From Sialis fuliginosa (lineage: Eukaryota > Arthropoda > Insecta > Megaloptera > Sialidae), in the NCBI GenBank assembly GCA_961205875.1, contig OY540820.1, positions 2,170,001 through 2,234,000 on the forward strand: 64,000 nucleotides of DNA, read 5' to 3'. A program made the translations under genes and the position numbers. This document shows positions 39,882 to 53,620 of this stretch, piece after piece. The stretch's first letter is position 1; each line of letters begins with the position of its first letter. The notes beneath the pieces were generated by a model. It saw only the letters and a program-made list of their open reading frames with translations, was not told where the DNA came from and did not search any database.

Positions 39882-42800
39882 AAACATAAATTTAAACATA
39901 ATATTAAACATAAATTTAAACATAAATTTAAACATAAATTTAAACATAAATTTAAACATAAATTAAAACATAAATTAAAACATAAACTTAAACATAAATT
40001 AAAACATAAATTTAAACATAAATTTAAACATAAATTTAAACATAAATTTTAACATAAATTTAAACATAAATTTAAACACAAATTTAAACATAAATAAAAA
40101 CATAAATTTAAACTTAAATTTAAACATAAATTTAAACATAAATTTAAACATAAATTATAACATAAATTTAAACATAAATTTAAACATAAATTTAAACATA
40201 AATTTAAACATAAATTTAACATAAATTTAAACATAAAATTTAAACATAAATTTAAACATAAATTTGAACATAAATTTAAACATAAATTTAAACATAAATT
40301 TAAACATAAATTTAAACATAAATTTAAACATAAATTTAAACATAAAATTTAAACATAAATTTAAACATAAATTTGAACTTAAATTTAAACATAAATTTAA
40401 ACATTACTTTAAACATAAATTAAAATATAAATGTAAACATAAATTTAAACATAAATTTAAACATAAATTTAAACATAAAATTTAAACATAAATTTAAACA
40501 TAAATTTGAACTTAAATTTAAACATAAATTAAAACATGAATTAAAACATAAACTTAGACATAAATTTATACATAAATTTAAACATAAATTTAAACATAAA
40601 TTTAAACATAAGTTTAAACATAAATTTAAACATAAATTTAAACTTAAATTTAAACATAAATTTAAACATTAATTTAAACATAAATTTAAACATAAATTTA
40701 AACATAAATTTAAACATAAAATTAAACATAAATTTAAACATAAATTTAAACATAAATTTAAACATAAATTAAAACATAAACTTAAACATAAATTTAAACT
40801 TAAATTTAAACATAAATTTAAACATAAATTTAAACATAAATTAAAACATAAATTTAAACTTAAATTTGAACTTAAATTTAAACATAAATTAAAACATTAA
40901 TTAAAACATAAACATAGACATAAATTTAAACATAAATTTAAACATAAATTTAAACATAAACTTAAACATAAATTAAAACATAAATTTAAACATAAATTTA
41001 AACATAAATTTAAACATAAATTTAAACATAAATTTAAACATAAATTTAAACATAAATTTAAACATAAATTAAATCATAAATTTAAACTTAAATTTAAATA
41101 TAAATTTAAACATGAATTAAAACATAAATTAAAACATAAATTTAAACTTAAATTTAAACATAAATTTAAACATAAATTTAAATATAAATTATAACATAAA
41201 TTTAAACATAAATTTAAACTTAAATTAAAACATAAATTAAAACATAAATTTAAACATTAATTTAAACATAAATTAAAACATAAATTTAAACATTAATTTA
41301 AACATAAATTTAAACATAAAATTTAAACATAAATTTAAACATAAATTTGAACTTAAATTTAAACATAAATTAAAACATTAATTAAATAAACTTAGACATA
41401 AATTTAAACATAAATTTAAACATAAATTTAAACATAAATTTAAACATAAAATTTAACATAAATTTAAACATAAATTTAAACATAAAATAAACATAAGATT
41501 AAACATAAATTTAAACATAAATTTAAACTTAAATTTAAACATAAATTTAAACATTAATTTAAACATAAATTTAAACATAAATTTAAACATAAATTTAAAC
41601 ATAAAATTAAACATAAGTTTAAACATAAATTTAAACATAAATTTAAACATAAATTAAAACATAAACTTAAACATAAATTTAAACGTAAATTTAAACATAA
41701 ATTTAAACATAAATTTAAACATAAATTTAAACACAAATTTAAACATAAATTTAAACATAAATTTAAACATAAATTTAAACATAAATTTAAACATAAATTT
41801 AAACATAAAATTAAACATAAAATTAAACATAAATTTAAACATAAATTTAAACATAAATTTAAACATAAATTAAAACATAAACTTAAACATAAATTTAAAC
41901 TTAATTTTAAACACAAATTTAAACATAAATTTAAACATAAATTTAAACATTAATTTAAACATAAATTAAAACATAAATTTAAACATTAATTTAAACATAA
42001 ATTTAAACATAAAATTTAAACATAAATTTAAACATAAATTTGAACTTAAATTTAAACATAAATTAAAACATTAATTAAATAAACTTAGACATAAATTTAA
42101 ACATAAATTTAAACATAAATTTAAACATAAATTTAAACATAAAATTTAACATAAATTTAAACATAAATTTAAACATAAAATAAACATAAGATTAAACATA
42201 AATTTAAACATAAAATTAAACATAAGTTTAAACATAAATTTAAACATAAATTTAAACATAAATTAAAACATAAACTTAAACATAAATTTAAACGTAAATT
42301 TAAACATAAATTTAAACATAAATTTAAACATAAATTTAAACATTAATTTAAACACAAATTTAAACATAAATTTAAACATAAATTTAAACATAAATTTAAA
42401 CATAAATTTAAACATAAATTTAAACATAAAATTAAACATAAATTTAAACATAAATTTAAACATAAATTTAAACATAAATTAAAACATAAACTTAAACATA
42501 AATTTTAACATAAATTTAAAATAAATTTAAACATAAATTTAAACATAAATTTAAACATAAATTTAAACATAAATTTAAACATAAATTTAAACATAAATTT
42601 AAACATAAAATTAAACATAAATTTAAACATAAATTTAAACATAAATTTAAACATAAATTAAAACATAAATTATAACATAAATTAAACATAAATTTAAACT
42701 TAAATTTAAACATAAATTTAAACATAAATTTAAACATAAAATTAAACATAAGTTTAAACATAAATTTAAACATAAATTTAAACATAAATTAAAACATAAA

Positions 42801-43089
42801 TTTAAACTTAAATTTAAACATAAATTTAAACATAAATTTAAACATAAATTTAAACATAAATTTAAACATAAATTTAAACATAAATTTAAACATAAATTAA
42901 AACATAAATTAAAACATAAATTTAAACTTAAATTTAAACATAAATTTAAACTTAAATTTAAACATAAATTTAAACATAAATTTAAACATAAAATTAAACA
43001 TGAGTTTAAACATAAATTTAAACATAAATTTAAACATAAACTAGAACATGAATTTAAACTTAAATTTAAACATAAATTTAAACATAAAT
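39882..43089 (+). repeat. 12-mer satellite block 20
   Basis: 3.2 kb. Its first 0.9 kb recurs at about 51905-52700 (marker CATTACTTT near 40403 and 52428). It holds two versions of a segment of about 0.6 kb with ACGTAAAT (near 41684 and 42293). No gene. Confidence 0.92.
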
Positions 43090-43628
43090 GTCAAATCTAG
43101 TCGTTTAGACACTAAATTTCCGATAAGTATCCAAAAACTGATGGAATTGATTTAATATAATTTGATCTGATTGTTATGGTACGAATCGAGACGTTTATTG
43201 TCAAAATACACCGATTTAATACAAATCGAGTCGATTTGCAGATGTTATATGTTTATTTACGTGTATGATTTAGTTTATGTTTAATCTATTGCTTATGCAT
43301 GTTTATATTTATGTTTATGTTTATGTTTATGTTTATGTTTATGTTTATGTTTATGTTTATGTTTATGTTTATGTTTATGTTTATGTTTATGTTTATGTTT
43401 ATGTTTATATTTGTGTTTATGTTTATGTTTATGTTTATGTTTATGTTTATGTTTATGTTTATGTTTATGTTTATGTTTATGTTTATGTTTATGTTTATGT
43501 TTATGTTTATGTTTATGTTTATGTTTATGTTTGTGTTTGTGTTTGTGTTTGTGTTTATGTTTATGTTTATGTTTCTGTTTATGTTTATGTTTTAATTAAA
43601 GTTCAAGTTTATGATTAAACATAAACTT
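43090..43628 (+). repeat. Composite unit 21: core + reduced array
   Basis: Core 43090-43301, type III. Array 43302-43592, 48 hexamers, about half the usual length, with normal edges (one TTTGTG early, four late, TTTCTG). Junction 43593-43628, TTAATTAAAGTTC type. Confidence 0.95.
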
Positions 43629-43950
43629 AAACATAAATTTAAACATAAATTTAAACATAAATTTAAACATAAATTTAAACATAAATTAAAACATAAATTT
43701 AAACTTAAATTTGAACTTAAATTTAAACATAAATTAAAACATTAATTAAAACATAAACTTAGACATAAATTTAAACATAAATTTAAACATAAATTTAAAC
43801 ATAAATTTAAACATAAAATTTAACATAAATTTAAACATAAATTTAAACATAAAATTAAACATAAATTTGAACATAAATTTAAACATAAATTTAAACATAA
43901 ATTAGCACATAAATTTAAACTTAAATTTAAACATAAATTTAAACATAAAT
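43629..43950 (+). repeat. 12-mer satellite block 21
   Basis: 322 bp, same length as block 23 and the same relation between a type III and a type II core. Confidence 0.94.
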
Positions 43951-44675
43951 GTCAAATCTAGTCGTTTAGACACTAAATTTCCGATAAGTGTCCAAAAACT
44001 GATGGAATTGATTTAATATAATTTGATCTGATTGTTATGGTACGAATCGAGACGTTTATTGTCAAAATACACCGATTTAATATAAATCGAGTCGATTTGC
44101 AGATGTTATACGTTTATTTACGTGTATGATTTAGTTTATGTTTAATCTATTGCTTATGCATGTTTATATTTATGTTTATGTTTATGTTTATATTTATGTT
44201 TATGTTTATGTTTATGTTTATGTTTATGTTTGTGTTTGTGTTTATGTTTATGTTTATGTTTATGTTTATGTTTATGTTTATGTTTATGTTTATGTTTATG
44301 TTTATGTTTATGTTTATGTTTATGTTTATGTTTATGTTTATGTTTATGTTTATGTTTATGTTTATGTTTATGTTTATGTTTATGTTTATGTTTATGTTTA
44401 TGTTTATGTTTATGTTTATGTTTATGTTTATGTTTATGTTTATGTTTATGTTTATGTTTATGTTTATGTTTATGTTTATGTTTATGTTTATGTTTATGTT
44501 TATGTTTATGTTTATGTTTATGTTTATGTTTATGTTTATGTTTATGTTTATGTTTATGTTTATGTTTATGTTTATGTTTGTGTTTGTGTTTGTGTTTGTG
44601 TTTATGTTTATGTTTATGTTTCTGTTTATGTTTATGTTTTAATTAAAGTTCAAGTTTATGATTAAACATAAACTT
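43951..44675 (+). repeat. Composite unit 22: core + TTTATG array + junction
   Basis: Core 43951-44162, type II with T133 and T161 to C (an extra ACG, shared only with core 24). Array 44163-44639, 79 hexamers, TTTGTG blocks of two and four. Junction 44640-44675. Confidence 0.95.
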
Positions 44676-46682
44676 AAACATAAATTTAAACATAAATTTA
44701 AACATAAATTTAAACATAAATTTAAACATAAATTTAAACATAAATTAAAACATAAACTTAAACATAAATTAAAACATAAATTTAAACATAAATTTAAACA
44801 TAAATTTAAACATAAATTTAAACATAAATTTAAACATAAATTTAAACATAAATTTAAACATAAATTAAATCATAAATTTAAACTTAAATTTAAATATAAA
44901 TTTAAACATGAATTAAAACATAAATTAAAACATAAATTTAAACTTAAATTTAAACATAAATTTAAACATAAATTTAAATATAAATTATAACATAAATTTA
45001 AACATAAATTTAAACTTAAATTAAAACATAAATTAAAACATAAATTTAAACATTAATTTAAACATAAATTAAAACATAAATTTAAACATTAATTTAAACA
45101 TAAATTTAAACATAAAATTTAAACATAAATTTAAACATAAATTTGAACTTAAATTTAAACATAAATTAAAACATTAATTAAATAAACTTAGACATAAATT
45201 TAAACATAAATTTAAACATAAATTTAAACATAAATTTAAACATAAAATTTAACATAAATTTAAACATAAATTTAAACATAAAATAAACATAAGATTAAAC
45301 ATAAATTTAAACATAAATTTAAACTTAAATTTAAACATAAATTTAAACATTAATTTAAACATAAATTTAAACATAAATTTAAACATAAATTTAAACATAA
45401 AATTAAACATAAGTTTAAACATAAATTTAAACATAAATTTAAACATAAATTAAAACATAAACTTAAACATAAATTTAAACGTAAATTTAAACATAAATTT
45501 AAACATAAATTTAAACATAAATTTAAACATAAATTTAAACACAAATTTAAACATAAATTTAAACATAAATTTAAACATAAATTTAAACATAAATTTAAAC
45601 ATAAATTTAAACATAAAATTAAACATAAAATTAAACATAAATTTAAACATAAATTTAAACATAAATTTAAACATAAATTAAAACATAAACTTAAACATAA
45701 ATTTAAACTTAATTTTAAACACAAATTTAAACATAAATTTAAACATAAATTTAAACATTAATTTAAACATAAATTAAAACATAAATTTAAACATTAATTT
45801 AAACATAAATTTAAACATAAAATTTAAACATAAATTTAAACATAAATTTGAACTTAAATTTAAACATAAATTAAAACATTAATTAAATAAACTTAGACAT
45901 AAATTTAAACATAAATTTAAACATAAATTTAAACATAAATTTAAACATAAAATTTAACATAAATTTAAACATAAATTTAAACATAAAATAAACATAAGAT
46001 TAAACATAAATTTAAACATAAATTTAAACTTAAATTTAAACATAAATTTAAACATTAATTTAAACATAAATTTAAACATAAATTTAAACATAAATTTAAA
46101 CATAAAATTAAACATAAGTTTAAACATAAATTTAAACATAAATTTAAACATAAATTAAAACATAAACTTAAACATAAATTTAAACGTAAATTTAAACATA
46201 AATTTAAACATAAATTTAAACATAAATTTAAACATAAATTTAAACACAAATTTAAACATAAATTTAAACATAAATTTAAACATAAATTTAAACATAAATT
46301 TAAACATAAATTTAAACATAAAATTAAACATAAATTTAAACATAAATTAAAACATAAACTTAAACATAAATTTTAACATAAATTTAAAATAAATTTAAAC
46401 ATAAATTTAAACATAAATTTAAACATAAATTTAAACATAAATTTAAACATAAATTTAAACATAAATTTAAACATAAATTTAAACATAAATTAAAACATAA
46501 ATTAAAACATAAATTTAAACTTAAATTTAAACATAAATTTAAACTTAAATTTAAACATAAATTTAAACATAAATTTAAACATAAAATTAAACATGAGTTT
46601 AAACATAAATTTAAACATAAATTTAAACATAAACTAGAACATGAATTTAAACTTAAATTTAAACATAAATTTAAACATAAAT
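44676..46682 (+). repeat. 12-mer satellite block 22
   Basis: 2.0 kb, copy of the start of block 24 (offset 4031), with ACGTAAAT near 45480 and 46185. It lacks about 0.3 kb that block 24 has near its end. CTAGAACATGAATT flank. No gene. Confidence 0.93.
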
Positions 46683-47551
46683 GTCAAATCTAGTCGTTTA
46701 GACACTAAATTTCCGATAAGTATCCAAAAACTGATGGAATTGATTTAATATAATTTGATCTGATTGTTATGGTACGAATCGAGACGTTTATTGTCAAAAT
46801 ACACCGATTTAATACAAATCGAGTCGATTTGCAGATGTTATATGTTTATTTACGTGTATGATTTAGTTTATGTTTAATCTATTGCTTATGCATGTTTATA
46901 TTTATGTTTATGTTTATGTTTATGTTTATGTTTATGTTTATGTTTATGTTTATGTTTATGTTTATGTTTATGTTTATGTTTATGTTTATGTTTATGTTTA
47001 TGTTTATGTTTATGTTTATGTTTGTGTTTGTGTTTATGTTTATGTTTATGTTTATGTTTATGTTTATGTTTATGTTTATGTTTATGTTTATGTTTATGTT
47101 TATGTTTATGTTTATGTTTATGTTTATGTTTATGTTTATGTTTATGTTTATGTTTATGTTTATGTTTATGTTTATGTTTATGTTTATGTTTATGTTTATG
47201 TTTATGTTTATGTTTATGTTTATGTTTATGTTTATGTTTATGTTTATGTTTATGTTTATGTTTATGTTTATGTTTATGTTTATGTTTATGTTTATGTTTA
47301 TGTTTATGTTTATGTTTATGTTTATGTTTATGTTATTGTTTATGTTTATGTTTATGTTTATGTTTATGTTTATGTTTATGTTTATGTTTATGTTTATGTT
47401 TATGTTTATGTTTATGTTTATGTTTATGTTTATGTTTATGTTTATGTTTATGTTTGTGTTTGTGTTTGTGTTTGTGTTTATGTTTATGTTTATGTTTCTG
47501 TTTATGTTTATGTTTTAATTAAAGTTCAAGTTTATGATTAAACATAAACTT
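46683..47551 (+). repeat. Composite unit 23: core + long TTTATG array
   Basis: Core 46683-46894, type III. Array 46895-47515, 103 hexamers, two TTTGTG after about 21 hexamers, interruption TTATTG at 47333, four TTTGTG late. Junction 47516-47551. Confidence 0.95.
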
Positions 47552-47873
47552 AAACATAAATTTAAACATAAATTTAAACATAAATTTAAACATAAATTTA
47601 AACATAAATTAAAACATAAATTTAAACTTAAATTTGAACTTAAATTTAAACATAAATTAAAACATTAATTAAAACATAAACTTAGACATAAATTTAAACA
47701 TAAATTTAAACATAAATTTAAACATAAATTTAAACATAAAATTTAACATAAATTTAAACATAAATTTAAACATAAAATTAAACATAAATTTGAACATAAA
47801 TTTAAACATAAATTTAAACATAAATTAGCACATAAATTTAAACTTAAATTTAAACATAAATTTAAACATAAAT
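47552..47873 (+). repeat. 12-mer satellite block 23
   Basis: 322 bp, copy of block 21. Confidence 0.94.
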
Positions 47874-48706
47874 GTCAAATCTAGTCGTTTAGACACTAAA
47901 TTTCCGATAAGTGTCCAAAAACTGATGGAATTGATTTAATATAATTTGATCTGATTGTTATGGTACGAATCGAGACGTTTATTGTCAAAATACACCGATT
48001 TAATATAAATCGAGTCGATTTGCAGATGTTATACGTTTATTTACGTGTATGATTTAGTTTATGTTTAATCTATTGCTTATGCATGTTTATATTTATGTTT
48101 ATGTTTATGTTTATATTTATGTTTATGTTTATGTTTATGTTTATGTTTATGTTTGTGTTTGTGTTTATGTTTATGTTTATGTTTATGTTTATGTTTATGT
48201 TTATGTTTATGATTATGTTTATGTTTATGTTTATGTTTATGTTTATGTTTATGTTTATGTTTATGTTTATGTTTATGTTTATGTTTATGTTTATGTTTAT
48301 GTTTATGTTTATGTTTATGTTTATGTTTATGTTTATGTTTATGTTTATGTTTATGTTTATGTTTATGTTTATGTTTATGTTTATGTTTATGTTTATGTTT
48401 ATGTTTATGTTTATGTTTATGTTTATGTTTATGTTTATGTTTATGTTTATGTTTATGTTTATGTTTATGTTTATGTTTATGTTTATGTTTATGTTTATGT
48501 TTATGTTTATGTTTATGTTTATGTTTATGTTTATGTTTATGTTTATGTTTATGTTTATGTTTATGTTTATGTTTATGTTTATGTTTATGTTTATGTTTAT
48601 GTTTATGTTTGTGTTTGTGTTTGTGTTTGTGTTTATGTTTATGTTTATGTTTCTGTTTATGTTTATGTTTTAATTAAAGTTCAAGTTTATGATTAAACAT
48701 AAACTT
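47874..48706 (+). repeat. Composite unit 24 (copy of unit 22)
   Basis: Core 47874-48085, type II with T133 and C161. Array 48086-48670, 97 hexamers, with a private ATTATG at 48212. Junction 48671-48706. Confidence 0.95.
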
Positions 48707-51011
48707 AAACATAAATTTAAACATAAATTTAAACATAAATTTAAACATAAATTTAAACATAAATTTAAACATAAATTAAAACATAAACTTAAACATAAAT
48801 TAAAACATAAATTTAAACATAAATTTAAACATAAATTTAAACATAAATTTAAACATAAATTTAAACATAAATTTAAACATAAATTTAAACATAAATTAAA
48901 TCATAAATTTAAACTTAAATTTAAATATAAATTTAAACATGAATTAAAACATAAATTAAAACATAAATTTAAACTTAAATTTAAACATAAATTTAAACAT
49001 AAATTTAAATATAAATTATAACATAAATTTAAACATAAATTTAAACTTAAATTAAAACATAAATTAAAACATAAATTTAAACATTAATTTAAACATAAAT
49101 TAAAACATAAATTTAAACATTAATTTAAACATAAATTTAAACATAAAATTTAAACATAAATTTAAACATAAATTTGAACTTAAATTTAAACATAAATTAA
49201 AACATTAATTAAATAAACTTAGACATAAATTTAAACATAAATTTAAACATAAATTTAAACATAAATTTAAACATAAAATTTAACATAAATTTAAACATAA
49301 ATTTAAACATAAAATAAACATAAGATTAAACATAAATTTAAACATAAATTTAAACTTAAATTTAAACATAAATTTAAACATTAATTTAAACATAAATTTA
49401 AACATAAATTTAAACATAAATTTAAACATAAAATTAAACATAAGTTTAAACATAAATTTAAACATAAATTTAAACATAAATTAAAACATAAACTTAAACA
49501 TAAATTTAAACGTAAATTTAAACATAAATTTAAACATAAATTTAAACATAAATTTAAACATAAATTTAAACACAAATTTAAACATAAATTTAAACATAAA
49601 TTTAAACATAAATTTAAACATAAATTTAAACATAAATTTAAACATAAAATTAAACATAAAATTAAACATAAATTTAAACATAAATTTAAACATAAATTTA
49701 AACATAAATTAAAACATAAACTTAAACATAAATTTAAACTTAATTTTAAACACAAATTTAAACATAAATTTAAACATAAATTTAAACATTAATTTAAACA
49801 TAAATTAAAACATAAATTTAAACATTAATTTAAACATAAATTTAAACATAAAATTTAAACATAAATTTAAACATAAATTTGAACTTAAATTTAAACATAA
49901 ATTAAAACATTAATTAAATAAACTTAGACATAAATTTAAACATAAATTTAAACATAAATTTAAACATAAATTTAAACATAAAATTTAACATAAATTTAAA
50001 CATAAATTTAAACATAAAATAAACATAAGATTAAACATAAATTTAAACATAAATTTAAACTTAAATTTAAACATAAATTTAAACATTAATTTAAACATAA
50101 ATTTAAACATAAATTTAAACATAAATTTAAACATAAAATTAAACATAAGTTTAAACATAAATTTAAACATAAATTTAAACATAAATTAAAACATAAACTT
50201 AAACATAAATTTAAACGTAAATTTAAACATAAATTTAAACATAAATTTAAACATAAATTTAAACATAAATTTAAACACAAATTTAAACATAAATTAAACA
50301 TAAATTTAAACATAAATTTAAACATAAATTTAAACATAAATTTAAACATAAAATTAAACATAAATTTAAACATAAATTTAAACATAAATTTAAACATAAA
50401 TTAAAACATAAACTTAAACATAAATTTTAACATAAATTTAAAATAAATTTAAACATAAATTTAAACATAAATTTAAACATAAATTTAAACATAAATTTAA
50501 ACATAAATTTAAACATAAATTTAAACATAAAATTAAACATAAATTTAAACATAAATTTAAACATAAATTTAAACATAAATTAAAACATAAATTATAACAT
50601 AAATTAAACATAAATTTAAACTTAAATTTAAACATAAATTTAAACATAAATTTAAACATAAAATTAAACATAAGTTTAAACATAAATTTAAACATAAATT
50701 TAAACATAAATTAAAACATAAATTTAAACTTAAATTTAAACATAAATTTAAACATAAATTTAAACATAAATTTAAACATAAATTTAAACATAAATTTAAA
50801 CATAAATTTAAACATAAATTAAAACATAAATTAAAACATAAATTTAAACTTAAATTTAAACATAAATTTAAACTTAAATTTAAACATAAATTTAAACATA
50901 AATTTAAACATAAAATTAAACATGAGTTTAAACATAAATTTAAACATAAATTTAAACATAAACTAGAACATGAATTTAAACTTAAATTTAAACATAAATT
51001 TAAACATAAAT
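48707..51011 (+). repeat. 12-mer satellite block 24
   Basis: 2.3 kb, copy of block 22 plus an extra segment near 50440-50700. ACGTAAAT near 49511 and 50216. It is matched again by the last 1.9 kb of the window (offset about 13188). No gene. Confidence 0.93.
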
Positions 51012-51904
51012 GTCAAATCTAGTCGTTTAGACACTAAATTTCCGATAAGTATCCAAAAACTGATGGAATTGATTTAATATAATTTGATCTGATTGTTATG
51101 GTACGAATCGAGACGTTTATTGTCAAAATACACCGATTTAATACAAATCGAGTCGATTTGCAGATGTTATATGTTTATTTACGTGTATGATTTAGTTTAT
51201 GTTTAATCTATTGCTTATGCATGTTTATATTTATGTTTATGTTTATGTTTATGTTTATGTTTATGTTTATGTTTATGTTTATGTTTATGTTTATGTTTAT
51301 GTTTATGTTTATGTTTATGTTTATGTTTATGTTTATGTTTATGTTTATATTTGTGTTTATGTTTATGTTTATGTTTATGTTTATGTTTATGTTTATGTTT
51401 ATGTTTATGTTTATGTTTATGTTTATGTTTATGTTTATGTTTATGTTTATGTTTATGTTTATGTTTATGTTTATGTTTATGTTTATGTTTATGTTTATGT
51501 TTATGTTTATGTTTATGTTTATGTTTATGTTTATGTTTATGTTTATGTTTATGTTTATGTTTATGTTTATGTTTATGTTTATGTTTATGTTTATGTTTAT
51601 GTTTATGTTTATGTTTATGTTTATGTTTATGTTTATGTTTATGTTTATGTTTATGTTTATGTTTATGTTATTGTTTATGTTTATGTTTATGTTTATGTTT
51701 ATGTTTATGTTTATGTTTATGTTTATGTTTATGTTTATGTTTATGTTTATGTTTATGTTTATGTTTATGTTTATGTTTATGTTTATGTTTATGTTTATGT
51801 TTATGTTTGTGTTTGTGTTTGTGTTTGTGTTTATGTTTATGTTTATGTTTCTGTTTATGTTTATGTTTTAATTTAAGTTCAAGTTTATGATTAAACATAA
51901 ACTT
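51012..51904 (+). repeat. Composite unit 25: core + longest TTTATG array
   Basis: Core 51012-51223, type III. Array 51224-51868, 107 hexamers, the longest here; it shares the TTATTG interruption (51668) with unit 23 but has a single TTTGTG after TTTATA at the first edge. Junction 51869-51904, TTTAAGTTC type with CATAATATTAAAC after it. Confidence 0.95.
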
Positions 51905-52937
51905 AAACATAAATTTAAACATAATATTAAACATAAATTTAAACATAAATTTAAACATAAATTTAAACATAAATTTAAACATAAATTAAATCATAAATTA
52001 AAACATAAACTTAAACATAAATTAAAACATAAATTTAAACATAAATTTAAACATAAATTTAAACATAAATTTTAACATAAATTTAAACATAAATTTAAAC
52101 ACAAATATAAACATAAATAAAAACATAAATTTAAACTTAAATTTAAACATAAATTTAAACATAAATTTAAACATAAATTATAACATAAATTTAAACATAA
52201 ATTTAAACATAAATTTAAACATAAATTTAAACATAAAATTTAACATAAATTTAAACATAAAATTTAAACATAAATTTAAACATAAATTTGAACATAAATT
52301 TAAACATAAATTTAAACATAAATTTAAACATAAATTTAAACATAAATTTAAACATAAATTTAAACATAAAATTTAAACATAAATTTAACTATAAATTTGA
52401 ACTTAAATTTAAACATAAATTTAAACATTACTTTAAACATAAATTGAAATATAAATTTAAACATAAATTTAAACATAAATTTAAACATAAATTTAAACAT
52501 AAAATTTAAACATAAATTTAAACATAAATTTGAACTTAAATTTAAACATAAATTAAAACATGAATTAAAACATAAACTTAGACATAAATTTATACATAAA
52601 TTTAAACATAAATTTAAACATAAATTTAAACATAAGTTTAAACATAAATTTAAACATAAATTTAAACTTAAATTTAAACATAAATTTAAACATTAATTTA
52701 AACATAAATTTAAACATAAATTTAAACATAAATTAAAACATAAACTTAAACATAAATTTAAACTTAAATTTAAACATAAATTTAAACATAAATTTAAACA
52801 TAAATTAAAACATTAATTTAAACTTAAATTTAAACATAAATTTAAACATAAATTTAAACATAAATTTAAACATAAATTTAAACATAAATTTAAACATAAA
52901 TTTAAACATAAATTTAAACATAAATTAAAACATAAAT
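51905..52937 (+). repeat. 12-mer satellite block 25
   Basis: 1.0 kb, resembling the start of block 20 (offset about 12024). The usual TTAGAACAT or TTAGCACAT flank is absent before core 26; TTAAAACATAAAT is found instead. No gene. Confidence 0.93.
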
Positions 52938-53620
52938 GTCAAATCTAGTTGTTTAGACACTAAATTTCCGATAAGTATCCAAAAACTGATGGAATTGATT
53001 TAATATAATTTGATCTGATTGTTATGGTACGAATCGAGACGTTTATTGTCAAAATACACCGATTTAATAAAAATCGAGTCGATTTGCAGATGTTATATGT
53101 TTATTTACGTGTATGATTTAGTTTATGTTTAATCTATTGCTTATGCATGTTTATATTTATGTTTATGTTTATGTTTATGTTTATGTTTATGTTTATGTTT
53201 ATGTTTATATTTGTGTTTATGTTTATGTTTATGTTTATGTTTATGTTTATGTTTATGTTTATGTTTATGTTTATGTTTATGTTTATGTTTATGTTTATGT
53301 TTATGTTTATGTTTATGTTTATGTTTATGTTTATGTTTATGTTTATGTTTATGTTTATGTTTATGTTTATGTTTATGTTTATGTTTATGTTTATGTTTAT
53401 GTTTATGTTTATGTTTATGTTTATGTTTATGTTTATGTTTATGTTTATGTTTATGTTTATGTTTATGTTTATGTTTATGTTTATGTTTATGTTTATGTTT
53501 ATGTTTATGTTTGTGTTTGTGTTTGTGTTTGTGTTTGTGTTTATGTTTATGTTTATGTTTATGTTTCTGTTTATGTTTATGTTTTAATTTAAGTTCAAGT
53601 TTATGATTAAACATAAACTT
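52938..53620 (+). repeat. Composite unit 26: core + TTTATG array + junction
   Basis: Core 52938-53149, type III and the most divergent: C13 to T (loss of a CpG) and C133 to A. Array 53150-53584, 72 hexamers, one TTTGTG early, five late, four TTTATG before TTTCTG. Junction 53585-53620. Confidence 0.95.

Larger units (their letters stand above)
43090..51904 (+). repeat. Two-core higher-order repeat of about 4 kb
   Basis: Cores 21-22 and 23-24, then 25, alternate type III and type II with linkers of 322 bp between each pair. Blocks 22 and 24 match at an offset of 4031, and the block recurs without its cores from 62085 to the window end. Confidence 0.87.
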
